This document shows positions 1 to 6,778 of a DNA stretch of 8,854 bases, piece after piece. The notes below the pieces were generated by a model. The model saw only the letters and a list, made by a program, of their open reading frames with translations, searched no databases and was not told the DNA's origin. The stretch's first letter is position 1, and each line of letters starts with the position of its first letter. The translations under genes and the position numbers were made by a program. Source of the DNA: DATGKR01 sp035294565 (lineage in GTDB: Bacteria > Actinomycetota > Acidimicrobiia > Acidimicrobiales > Palsa-688); assembly GCA_035294565.1 (NCBI GenBank), contig DATGKR010000181.1:1-8854 (forward strand). The letters are read 5' to 3'.

Positions 1-1
1 G

Positions 2-97
2 CTGGTCAAAGGCGGCGACGGGCTCTACCGCTGGCCGGGCAAGGGAAGCCTGCCGCTCATGTACAGCCTCAAGGCCCGCAAGCCGCCCTCATTCTGA
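2..97 (+). CDS. C-terminal end of an unidentified protein, possibly a SAM-dependent methyltransferase (5' truncated by window edge)
   Basis: An open frame entering from the left edge gives 31 codons and stops at TGA 95-97. The peptide reads LVKGGDGLYRWPGKG and ends SLPLMYSLKARKPPSF. Nearly every third codon position is G or C, as expected for a real gene in this genome, and no other frame here looks as good. An ending of the form PLMYSLKARKP resembles the final beta strand of some class I SAM-dependent methyltransferases, but this is a weak resemblance from a short tail and no SAM-binding motif is in the window. The gene is convergent with the unknown minus-strand gene ending at 191. Its stop codon touches the first copy of the 8-bp tandem repeat. 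The reality of the coding tail is fairly well supported; its function is a guess. Confidence 0.55.
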   Translation: MVKGGDGLYRWPGKGSLPLMYSLKARKPPSF

Positions 98-171
98 CCC
101 GAGGACCCGAGGACCCGAGGACCTGCTGTGTATTCCAGTGCCCGAGGACCCGAGGACCCGAGGACCCGAGG
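98..171. repeat. Two blocks of 8-bp tandem repeat CCCGAGGA in a convergent intergenic region
   Basis: The unit CCCGAGGA occurs three times without mismatch at 98-121. A 19-bp unique spacer follows (122-140, CCTGCTGTGTATTCCAGTG), then three more perfect units plus a seven-base partial unit at 141-171. The array fills most of the 93-bp gap between two convergent genes and starts at the base after a stop codon. An 8-bp unit is not a multiple of three and the array shows no coding constraint. A small hairpin with a 5-bp stem (GCGGC 176-180, GCCGC 184-188) follows just before the stop of the minus-strand gene. The perfect copies suggest recent slippage or spread of an intergenic repeat family. No function can be read from the sequence. 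Confidence 0.9.
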
Positions 172-190
172 GCTAGCGGCGCAGCCGCGC

Positions 191-1027
191 CTACGGTCCG
201 CGTGCCGCCCAGTCCCTGGGGACGGTGACGACCATGGCCGGGCGGCGCAGGGCGGCGGCCAGGCCGCGCGTGACCGGGTGGTCGTCCCCTTCGGGCACGA
301 CGAGAACCAGAGGAAGGTCGGACCCGTGCAGCAGTCGGGCGTCGGCGGCGGCTGGCACGAGGTCCGGGTCCACGCCGACGGAAGCGACGACGATCGCCCC
401 GGCACCCAGGGCGGGCGCCGGACCCGAGAACGCCGGGCCAGCGAACGAACCCGCCAAACCCGACAACCCCGAACCCGACAACGACACCGCGGGCGGCTCC
501 AGAGGCGCCAACGCAGCCATCCCGATCAACGACGGCCGTCCCACCAGCACCGACCTCAGCCACCGCGAGCGGGCCAGCAGGTTGGCGGGATGGGAGGGCA
601 CACCATGGCGACGGTGCCGCCGCACGAGCGCGACAACAGACGGCAGCTCGCCAGCAGACTCTCTCCGGTCGTTCCGGCCCACCCCCACCCACAGGATTCC
701 GTCGACTACCCGGGCGACCTCCAGTCCGAGCACCTCGGCGCGCAGGACGCCGCCCTCGACCAGCGGCACCGCCCCGGCCGCCTCGATCACCGGCACGAGC
801 GAGAGATCGGGCGGCGGCCACGTCGGGAAGGGAGCAGGCTCGACCGGACGTCCGTCGGGACGGAGCACCGCCGGAGCCGAGGAGAACAACGCCGCCCGCC
901 GCGCCACCACCCCCGCTTCGTCGAAGCCGGCGTACACGGTGAGCTCCGCCGAGACAGACCACGCCCACGCCATGGCCGCCCCGAAGCCCGCCACCGTGGA
1001 GATGAGGGCCCACGCCCGCCCGGACAA
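191..1027 (-). CDS. Hypothetical protein with an N-terminal hydrophobic segment, downstream of rpmE
   Basis: I do not recognise this family. The frame is open from above 1027 down to TAG at 191-193. From a TTG at 1027 it gives 278 residues. Later candidate starts are GTG at 994 and ATG at 973, and none has a convincing Shine-Dalgarno, so the start is uncertain. Residues about 7-24 (ALISTVAGFGAAMAWAWS) are hydrophobic and could be a membrane anchor or the core of a signal sequence. Residues about 28-175 are mixed, with an ordered look (for example GLEVARVVDGILWVGVGR at 101-118). Residues about 181-210 are a Gly/Ser/Ala/Pro linker with repetitive DNA. The final part (AIVVASVGVDPDLVPAAADA at 211-230, then PLVLVVPEGDDHPVTR) alternates strand-like hydrophobic stretches and acidic turns. 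The amino-acid mix is protein-like, whereas the competing frames give Arg/Pro-rich strings. It takes the position where prfA is common after rpmE in actinobacteria. Separate expression or read-through from rho-rpmE are both possible. Confidence 0.6.
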   Translation of the reverse strand: MSGRAWALISTVAGFGAAMAWAWSVSAELTVYAGFDEAGVVARRAALFSSAPAVLRPDGRPVEPAPFPTWPPPDLSLVPVIEAAGAVPLVEGGVLRAEVLGLEVARVVDGILWVGVGRNDRRESAGELPSVVALVRRHRRHGVPSHPANLLARSRWLRSVLVGRPSLIGMAALAPLEPPAVSLSGSGLSGLAGSFAGPAFSGPAPALGAGAIVVASVGVDPDLVPAAADARLLHGSDLPLVLVVPEGDDHPVTRGLAAALRRPAMVVTVPRDWAARGP

Positions 1028-1122
1028 GCGGTCCAGCAGGGCGGGCCCGAACGGGAGAGAGGAGGCCCCAGCCGAGGGGGGCGCCCCTTTGACCAGAGCC
1101 CGGAGCAGGTCGGGTGAGGGCC

Positions 1123-1332
1123 CTACTTCTTCCCCCTCCGCCCGTAGCGCCGCTCGAATCGCTCGACCCGCCCGCCGGTGTCGACGAGCTTCTGCTTGCC
1201 GGTGTAGAAGGGGTGGCACTCGTTGCACAGCTCGGTGTGCAGCTCCGCTTTGGTGGAGCGGGTGAGAAACGTGTTCCCGCACGAGCAGGTCACCTTCGCC
1301 TCCACGTACCGCGGGTGGATGTCAGTCTTCAT
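1123..1332 (-). CDS. rpmE: Large ribosomal subunit protein bL31, zinc-binding (C+) form
   Basis: A 69-residue protein beginning MKTDIHPRYVEAKVTCSCGN, a typical full-length bL31 of the 50S subunit. The zinc-binding cysteines are all present: C16 and C18 in the TCSCG motif, and C36 and C39 in LCNECHPFYTGKQK. This makes it the C+ (zinc-containing) type rather than the zinc-independent paralogue made under zinc starvation. The ATG at 1332 lies 11 nt after the rho stop, and GAGGT a few bases upstream is a good Shine-Dalgarno, so the two genes are very probably co-transcribed. The C-terminus is basic (RRYGRRGKK), as expected for a protein that contacts rRNA. The rho-rpmE order is standard in actinobacteria. 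Confidence 0.97.
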   Translation of the reverse strand: MKTDIHPRYVEAKVTCSCGNTFLTRSTKAELHTELCNECHPFYTGKQKLVDTGGRVERFERRYGRRGKK

Positions 1333-1343
1333 GTCAATACCTC

Positions 1344-2930
1344 TCAGCTCTTGGCCAGCTCAGCGAGGAAGTCGGAGTTGGTCTTGGTCGTCTTTATCCG
1401 GTCGAGGAGCATCTCCAGGGCGGCGGCGTTGCTCCCCTCGCTGGCCAGGCCGTTGAGCGCCCGGCGCAGCTTCCAGACCGCCTGCAGCTCGGCCTTGTCG
1501 TAGAGGAGCTCCTCGTGGCGGGTGGAGGAGGCGTTGACGTCGATCGCCGGGTAGATGCGCCGCTCGGCGAGCTTGCGGTCCAGCTTGAGCTCCATGTTGC
1601 CGGTGCCCTTGAACTCCTCGAAAATCACCTCGTCCATCCTGCTGCCCGTCTCGACCAGGGCGGTGGCGAGGATCGTCAACGACCCGCCCTCCTCGATGTT
1701 GCGCGCCGCCCCGAAGAACTTCTTCGGGGGGTAGAGGGCGCCGGTGTCGATGCCTCCCGACATGATCCTCCCGGTGGCGGGGGCGGCCAGGTTGTAGGCC
1801 CGGGCCAGGCGGGTGATGCCGTCGAGGATGACGACCACGTCCCGGCCCATCTCCACCATGCGCTTGGCCCGCTCGATGGCCAGCTCGGCCACCTGGGTGT
1901 GCTCCTCGGCGGGCCGGTCGAAGGTCGACGCGATCACCTCGCCCTTCACCGAGCGGGACATGTCGGTGACCTCCTCGGGACGCTCGTCGACGAGAAGGAC
2001 CATCAGGTGGACTTCTGGGTTGTTGACCCCGATGGCGTGGGCGATCTGCTTGAGCACGGTGGTCTTGCCTGCTTTGGGCGGCGAGACGATCAGCCCGCGC
2101 TGGCCTTTACCTATCGGGCAGAGCAGGTCGACGATGCGCGTGGTGTCGTTGGCGGGATGCGTCGGCATCTCCAGCTTGAGGCGCGAATCTGGAAAAAGGG
2201 GTGTGAGGTTCTCGAAGCGGGGCCGCTGCCTCGCCTCGTCTGGCGTGAGACCCGAGATGGTGTCGATCCGCAGGAGAGCGGGGTACTTCTCGTTGCCCCC
2301 CGCGGGTCGGGCCGCTCCCTCGATGTGGTCACCCTTGCGAAGGGCGAACCTGCGCACCTGGCTGATCGACACGTAGACGTCGCCGGGACCCGACAGGAAG
2401 CCGTCGGTGCGGAGGAAGCCGTAGCCCTCGTCGCGTACGTCGAGGTAGCCGGCGACGGGAATGGGCTCGCCGCTGTACTGCTGTTCGGGGCTCTGGCCGG
2501 GCAGGTCCCGCTCGGCGCGCTCGAAACGGTCTCGTCCCCTCCTCCGGCGGCCGCGGCGGTTCCCCGGCTCTGCCTCGCCGGGGTAGGCGCGCTGGGCTTC
2601 GGTGGGCTCGTGGCCATTGGCGGGCGCCGGGACGGGCTCGGGGGACGTGACCTGCCCGTTGGCCGCGCGTTCCGCATCGGGTTTGACCGGGGCCGGCGCG
2701 CGGCGCTCGCCCTCGGGGCGGCCGGCGCTCTTCGCAGGTCGCTCGTCCTCGGGTTTGCCCGTCGACGCCTCGCCGGCGGTCTCTACGCCTGTGGCCCTCA
2801 GGATCTGCGTGATGATGTCGGCCTTCTTCGCCCTGGCGGCGGGCTTGGAGCCGAGGGCCTCGGCGATGGCTACGAGCTCGTCTCGCTCCTTGGCCTCCAG
2901 GACCGAGCGTTCGAGCTGCGGTTCGCTCAT
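1344..2930 (-). CDS. rho: Transcription termination factor Rho
   Basis: A 528-residue hexameric RNA-dependent ATPase that ends transcription by pulling RNA away from RNA polymerase. Domains in order: Rho N-terminal helical domain (about 9-47, VLEAKERDELVAIAEALGSK onward); a long low-complexity insertion (about 50-150) rich in E, P, A, G and R, with a basic patch GNRRGRRRRGRDR near 123-135; the OB-fold RNA-binding domain with the RNP-like YGFLR near 170-174; and the RecA-like motor with Walker A PPKAGKTT (284-291), Walker B VVVILDG (365-371) and GGIDTGALYPPKKFFGAARN (392-411) in the Q-loop/secondary RNA-site region. It is over 100 residues longer than E. coli Rho, and the extra length is the insertion, as in other actinobacteria. 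The ATG at 2930 is preceded by GAGG at a rather long distance. rho probably heads its own unit with rpmE; a candidate promoter lies at 3041-3070. Confidence 0.97.
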   Translation of the reverse strand: MSEPQLERSVLEAKERDELVAIAEALGSKPAARAKKADIITQILRATGVETAGEASTGKPEDERPAKSAGRPEGERRAPAPVKPDAERAANGQVTSPEPVPAPANGHEPTEAQRAYPGEAEPGNRRGRRRRGRDRFERAERDLPGQSPEQQYSGEPIPVAGYLDVRDEGYGFLRTDGFLSGPGDVYVSISQVRRFALRKGDHIEGAARPAGGNEKYPALLRIDTISGLTPDEARQRPRFENLTPLFPDSRLKLEMPTHPANDTTRIVDLLCPIGKGQRGLIVSPPKAGKTTVLKQIAHAIGVNNPEVHLMVLLVDERPEEVTDMSRSVKGEVIASTFDRPAEEHTQVAELAIERAKRMVEMGRDVVVILDGITRLARAYNLAAPATGRIMSGGIDTGALYPPKKFFGAARNIEEGGSLTILATALVETGSRMDEVIFEEFKGTGNMELKLDRKLAERRIYPAIDVNASSTRHEELLYDKAELQAVWKLRRALNGLASEGSNAAALEMLLDRIKTTKTNSDFLAELAKS

Positions 2931-3040
2931 GTTGTGTCGACCTCGTTCGGGGAAGGGGGTGCAGCGCGCGGCGAAACCGCGGGTGCGTCGCGGCTGGTTC
3001 GGCCCGCGCCAGGGGCGGGGCGCCGCCTGCGACGTTGCCC

Positions 3041-3070
3041 ATCGTACCGGCGGCGACCGCCAACCGGCAA
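3041..3070 (-). promoter_or_regulatory. Candidate rho-rpmE promoter with ~100-nt C-rich leader
   Basis: On the minus strand TTGCCG (3070-3065) and TACGAT (3046-3041) are separated by 18 nt, a plausible -35/-10 pair. Transcription would begin near 3034, leaving a leader of about 100 nt before the rho ATG at 2930. The leader is rich in C and GC-rich stretches. Rho genes in other bacteria are known to be controlled by Rho acting on their own leader, so autoregulation here is plausible but is inference. The -10 and its next four bases (TACGATGGGC) are identical to the sequence just before the receiver gene at 7192-7183. No promoter scan was run. Confidence 0.4.
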
Positions 3071-3079
3071 CCTGCCGGT
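3049..3079 (-). terminator. Tandem GC hairpins at the end of thrC, possible terminator
   Basis: Two short hairpins stand side by side. The first has a 7-bp perfect stem (ACCGGCA at 3063-3069, TGCCGGT at 3073-3079) with a 3-nt loop, and touches the thrC stop codon. The second has a 5-bp stem (GGCGG 3049-3053, CCGCC 3057-3061) with a 3-nt loop. No U-tract follows on the minus strand, so this is not a classical intrinsic terminator. U-less GC hairpins have been proposed as terminators in actinobacteria, but that remains debated. The position, between the amino-acid genes and rho and overlapping the candidate rho -35, fits separation of two transcription units. Confidence 0.35.
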
Positions 3080-4122
3080 CAGAGCCCCAGCTCGGCCCTC
3101 ACTGCGCCCACGTCGGCTTCCACGACGCTCGGGACGGCGATCTGGCCGATGGCGATGTCCGGGTCCTTCAACCCGTGGCCGGTCAGCACGCAGACAACGG
3201 TCGAACCGGCTTCCACTCCCGCCCGCAGGAGGCCGGCGACCGACGCCGCTGAGGCGGGCTCGCAGAAGACCGACTCCTCCTGAGCCAGGTAGCGGTAGGC
3301 GGCGAGGATCTCCTCGTCGGTCACGGCGCCGATCGCCCCGCCCGACTCCGACGCGGCCGCGGTGGCGCCGAACCACGAAGCCGGGTTGCCGATCCGGATG
3401 GCCGTCGCCACCGTCTCGGGGGCCTCGATGGGATGGCCTTCGACGATCGGAGCCGCTCCCGCCGCCTGGAAGCCCATCATCTTGGGGAGGCGCCGCAGCC
3501 GGCCGGCGTCCTGGTACTCGCGATAGCCCTTCCAGTAGGCGGTTATGTTCCCGGCGTTGCCAACCGGGATGAAGTGGTAGTCGGGGGCTTCGCCGAGGGC
3601 GTCGACCACCTCGAACGCCGCCGTCTTCTGGCCCTCTATGCGGAACGGGTTGACCGAGTTGACCACCGTTACCGGGGCCACCTCGCCGAGCCGGCGGACG
3701 ATCTGCAGGGCGGCGTCGAAGTTGTCGCGGATCTGCAGGACACGCGCTCCGTGGATGAGCGCCTGGGCCAGCTTCCCGAGCGCTATGTAGCCCTCGGGTA
3801 TGAGCACCGCGCAGGTGATCCCCGCCCTGGCTGCGTACGCAGCGGCGGAGGCCGACGTGTTGCCCGTCGAGCCGCACACCACGGCCTTGGCTCCCTCTTC
3901 GAGGGCCTTGGATATGGCAACTGTCATGCCCCGGTCCTTGAACGACCCGGTGGGGTTCGCCCCCTCCACCTTCAGCCACACGTGGGCGCCGGTCCTCTCC
4001 GAGAGCCTCGGCGCCCGCACCAGCGGCGTGCCGCCCTCGTTCAGGGTGACCACCGGCGTCCTCTCCCCCACCGGCAGGTGCTGCCGGTACTCCTCGATGA
4101 CACCCCGCCAGCCGACGCTCAA
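3079..4122 (-). CDS. thrC: Threonine synthase (PLP-dependent)
   Basis: A 347-residue cytosolic enzyme that turns O-phospho-L-homoserine into L-threonine, the last step of the pathway. The start is TTG at 4122; the motif WRGVIEEYRQHLPV at residues 5-18 is typical of the family's N-terminus and leaves no room for a later start. PLP-lysine motif NPTGSFKDRGM places the Schiff-base lysine at K62. The PLP phosphate/substrate loops are GSTGNTSASAAAYAARAG (84-101) and PVGNAGNITAYWKGY (186-200), and LTGHGLKDPD (313-322) closes the active-site region. Its length fits the short actinobacterial type, without the N-terminal extension of plant enzymes. TTG overlaps the hom stop in the tetranucleotide TTGA (4122-4119), so translation is probably coupled to hom. 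Homoserine kinase, which makes its substrate, is not beside it as is usual in actinobacteria. Confidence 0.97.
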   Translation of the reverse strand: MSVGWRGVIEEYRQHLPVGERTPVVTLNEGGTPLVRAPRLSERTGAHVWLKVEGANPTGSFKDRGMTVAISKALEEGAKAVVCGSTGNTSASAAAYAARAGITCAVLIPEGYIALGKLAQALIHGARVLQIRDNFDAALQIVRRLGEVAPVTVVNSVNPFRIEGQKTAAFEVVDALGEAPDYHFIPVGNAGNITAYWKGYREYQDAGRLRRLPKMMGFQAAGAAPIVEGHPIEAPETVATAIRIGNPASWFGATAAASESGGAIGAVTDEEILAAYRYLAQEESVFCEPASAASVAGLLRAGVEAGSTVVCVLTGHGLKDPDIAIGQIAVPSVVEADVGAVRAELGL

Positions 4123-5423
4123 GCGACCACCCGGAGGAAACCGCCGATGTGGTGCACGGAGTCGAGGTGGCGGAGCTCGCCGAGGCAGGCTTGCACGTCG
4201 CGTTCGAGGGCGGGGTGGGTGACGAAGACGATCCGCGCCTCGGAGGAGTCGCCGGCCACCATCTCCTGCTCCATGACCCGGATGGAGACGCTGTGCTCGC
4301 CGAAGACTCCCGAGACGGCGTGGAGCACCCCGGGGCGGTCGGCCACCTCCAACGCCAGGTAGTAGGCGGACCGCAGCTCGTCTATGGGCCTGATCGCCGT
4401 GCGGCGCAGAGTGACCGTCCGGCCGGCGCCGCCGGTGGTGAGGTTGTGGGCGGCGTCGAGCAGGTCCCCGAGGACGGCGCTGGCGGTGGGCATGCCCCCT
4501 GCGCCGCGGCCGAGAAACATGAGCTCGCCGACGGCGCCGCCTTCGACGAACACGGCGTTGAAGCTGTCGCGCACCGACGCCAGGGGGTGGTTGGCGGGGA
4601 CCATCGCCGGGTGGACCCGGACGGCGACCGACTCGGGCGCCCCGCCGCCAGGGTCGTCGTGCTCCACCACCGCGAGCAGCTTGACGACGTAGCCGAGCCG
4701 GTGCGCCACCGAAATGTCAGCTTCGGTGACACCGGATATGCCCTCTCGGTAAACGTCGCCGGCGACGACGCGGGCGCCGAAAGCGACGTTGGCGAGGATC
4801 GCCGCTTTGGCCGCGGCGTCGAACCCCTCGACGTCGGCCGTCGGGTCCCGCTCGGCGTAACCGAGGCTCTGCGCCTCGGCCAGGGCGTCGTGGTAGCTGG
4901 CCTGCGACTCGCTCATCCGGGTGAGGATGAAGTTGGTGGTGCCGTTGACGATGCCCATCACCCGGCTGATCCTCTCCCCGGCGAGCGACTCGCGCAGGGG
5001 CCGGATGAGCGGGATGGCACCGGCCACGGCCGCCTCGAAGAGCAGGTCCAGCCCCGCCGACGCAGCCGCCTCGAACAGCTCGGCCCCGCAGTTGGCCAGC
5101 AGTTCCTTGTTGGCGGTGATCACCGGCTTGCCGGACTTCAAGGCAGAGAGGATCAGCGTGCGGGCCGGTTCTATACCCCCGATCACCTCCACTACCACGT
5201 CGACGCCGGGATCCGACACGACCGACGAGGCGTCGGTCGTCAGCACTCCTGCCGGCACGGGCACGTCGCGCTCGCGCGAGAGGCTGCGGACGGCGACGGC
5301 CGCCAGCTTCAATTCGAGACCAGTCCGCGCCGCCACCCTCTGCGAGTCTCCGGCGAGCAGGCGCACCAGCGCGCCGCCGACGTTGCCGCAGCCGAGGAGC
5401 CCTACGCGAAGTGGCGTGGCCAT
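4119..5423 (-). CDS. hom: Homoserine dehydrogenase with C-terminal ACT domain
   Basis: A 434-residue NAD(P)H-dependent enzyme reducing L-aspartate 4-semialdehyde to L-homoserine, the branch point away from lysine. The N-terminal Rossmann fold starts with VGLLGCGNVGG (7-17). The ITANKELLA motif (102-110) contains the conserved lysine K106. The catalytic domain holds GIVNGTTNFILTRM (157-170) and LGYAERDPTADVEGFDAAAK (187-206), with E191, D202 and K206 at positions expected for catalysis. An ACT regulatory domain covers about 352-434 (YYLALEVADRPGVLHAVSGV), the form associated with feedback inhibition by threonine in actinobacteria. It is not fused to aspartate kinase. The ATG at 5423 lies 24 nt after the lysA stop. 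No clear Shine-Dalgarno is present, but a TANNNT motif sits 7 nt before the ATG. The gene overlaps thrC by 4 nt at its end. Confidence 0.97.
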   Translation of the reverse strand: MATPLRVGLLGCGNVGGALVRLLAGDSQRVAARTGLELKLAAVAVRSLSRERDVPVPAGVLTTDASSVVSDPGVDVVVEVIGGIEPARTLILSALKSGKPVITANKELLANCGAELFEAAASAGLDLLFEAAVAGAIPLIRPLRESLAGERISRVMGIVNGTTNFILTRMSESQASYHDALAEAQSLGYAERDPTADVEGFDAAAKAAILANVAFGARVVAGDVYREGISGVTEADISVAHRLGYVVKLLAVVEHDDPGGGAPESVAVRVHPAMVPANHPLASVRDSFNAVFVEGGAVGELMFLGRGAGGMPTASAVLGDLLDAAHNLTTGGAGRTVTLRRTAIRPIDELRSAYYLALEVADRPGVLHAVSGVFGEHSVSIRVMEQEMVAGDSSEARIVFVTHPALERDVQACLGELRHLDSVHHIGGFLRVVA

Positions 5424-5430
5424 GCCCGCG

Positions 5431-5436
5431 AGGGTA
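5431..5436 (-). promoter_or_regulatory. Candidate leaderless -10 element of hom
   Basis: TACCCT (minus strand 5436-5431) fits TANNNT and ends 7 nt before the hom ATG at 5423. CTGGAC lies 17 nt further upstream as a weak -35. No Shine-Dalgarno is visible in the 24-nt gap. In mycobacteria and other actinobacteria this spacing is typical of leaderless transcripts. hom may therefore have an internal start in addition to transcription from upstream. This is inference from motif spacing. Confidence 0.3.
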
Positions 5437-5447
5437 GTTGGCGCCGC

Positions 5448-6767
5448 TCAGAGGTCCAGTGCCAGCAGGTCGTCGAGGGTCTCCCGCCGGAGCACCGTGC
5501 GCGCCTCGCCGTCGCGGACGAAGACGACCGGAGGACGGGGCACCTTGTTGTAGGTGGACGCCATCGAGTAGCCGTAGGCGCCGGTGACGGGCGTCGCCAG
5601 GAGGTCGCCCACCTCCAGGTCGGCGGGGACCTGGGCGTCGCGGACGATGAGGTCGCCCGACTCGCAGTGCTTGCCGACGACGGTCACCGTCCGGGGCCTC
5701 GGCGCGTCGACGGCGCGAGGCAGGAACGCCTCGTAGCCGCTTCCGTAGAGAACAGGCCGCGGGTTGTCGCTCATGCCGCCGTCCACGCCCACGTAGGTGC
5801 GGATGCCGGGGATCTCCTTGACCGTCCCCACCGTGTAGCACGTGATGGCCGCCGATGCGACGATCGCCCGGCCGGGCTCGGCGCTCAGGCGCACCGACGG
5901 CCCGAGCCCGGCGGCCTGCGCCGCCTTTCTGACCAGTTGCGCCCACTCGGTAATCGAAGGGCTGTCCTCGCCTTCCACGTAGGCCACGCCGAGCCCGCCG
6001 CCGACGCACAGCTCGGGGAGCCCGAGCGGGCCGAAGAACCCCGCCAGCACCTCGACGGCCCGCTCGAACGACTCGAGGGAGAAGATCTGGGATCCGATGT
6101 GGGCGTGCACGCCCACCAGGTCCACCGGCGAGCGGGGCGCGCAGAGCCGGGACACAGCCTCGGCGGCGGCTCCAGAGGCCACCCCGAAACCGAACTTGGA
6201 GTCGTCCTGGCCGGTCATCACGTACTCGTGGGTGTGCGCCTCCACCCCGGGCGTCACCCGCACGAGCGCCTTCGGCTTCGGCGCGCCGGCCGCGACGAGC
6301 TTTTCCAGCCTCCCGATCTCATCGAAGGAGTCGACCACCACGCGCCCGACGCCCGCGAAGAGAGCGGTCTCCAGCTCCGAGGGGGACTTGTTGTTCCCGT
6401 GGAGCACGAGACGCCCGGGAGGCACGCCGGCGGCGAGGGCGACGTGCAGCTCGCCTGCAGTCGACACGTCGATGCACATCCCCTCCTCGGCGGCGAGGCG
6501 GGCCATCGCCTTGCAGAGGAACGCCTTCGACGCGTAGGCGACCCCGGGACCCCACGCTCCGACCGCCTCCCTGCAGCGGCGCCGGATGTGCTCCTCGTCG
6601 TAGACGAACAGGGGCGTGCCGACCTCGGCCGCCAGGTCGCACACGTCGACACCGGCGATCGACAGGCGGCCATCCGGGGAGACGGAGGCGCCGTCGGGCA
6701 GCAGGCGGGCAGAGATCGGGCCGCGACCGGCCGCTGGGGCCGGCTCGGGGAGCGGGTCGGGGAGCAT
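5448..6767 (-). CDS. lysA: Diaminopimelate decarboxylase
   Basis: A 439-residue PLP enzyme of the alanine-racemase fold (type III) that decarboxylates meso-diaminopimelate to L-lysine. The PLP lysine is K81 in YASKAF. The stacking histidine motif HAHIGSQ is at 221-227, the glycine loop GGGLG at 256-260, and EPGR (297-300) binds the cofactor phosphate region. DGGMSDNPRP (329-338), KHCESGD (366-372, with C368) and TGAYGYSMASTYN (395-407) complete the dimer-interface active site. All expected residues are present. The ATG at 6767 follows the receiver-gene stop by 11 nt; no strong Shine-Dalgarno is seen, so re-initiation after the upstream gene is likely. The first 20 residues are Pro/Ala-rich, so a slightly later start cannot be excluded. 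The frame is also open upstream without a stop as far as the recombinase beyond the tRNA, but the conserved LysA region starts only after 6767. Confidence 0.96.
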   Translation of the reverse strand: MLPDPLPEPAPAAGRGPISARLLPDGASVSPDGRLSIAGVDVCDLAAEVGTPLFVYDEEHIRRRCREAVGAWGPGVAYASKAFLCKAMARLAAEEGMCIDVSTAGELHVALAAGVPPGRLVLHGNNKSPSELETALFAGVGRVVVDSFDEIGRLEKLVAAGAPKPKALVRVTPGVEAHTHEYVMTGQDDSKFGFGVASGAAAEAVSRLCAPRSPVDLVGVHAHIGSQIFSLESFERAVEVLAGFFGPLGLPELCVGGGLGVAYVEGEDSPSITEWAQLVRKAAQAAGLGPSVRLSAEPGRAIVASAAITCYTVGTVKEIPGIRTYVGVDGGMSDNPRPVLYGSGYEAFLPRAVDAPRPRTVTVVGKHCESGDLIVRDAQVPADLEVGDLLATPVTGAYGYSMASTYNKVPRPPVVFVRDGEARTVLRRETLDDLLALDL

Positions 6768-6778
6768 GGGGTCCAGGG

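Noticed and set aside
98..171. CRISPR array
   Set aside because: Repeat units are 8 bp and directly adjacent, with only one 19-bp spacer, unlike the 24-40 bp repeats and regular spacers of CRISPR.
128..1265. Plus-strand and alternate minus-strand frames across the unknown gene
   Set aside because: They translate to Arg/Pro/Gly-rich low-complexity strings, run antisense across rpmE or through the octamer repeats, and lack domain-like patterns.
1515..3572. A 685-codon plus-strand frame opposite rho and thrC
   Set aside because: Shadow of rho and thrC: no recognisable domain, and an Arg/Pro-rich tail typical of a non-coding frame.
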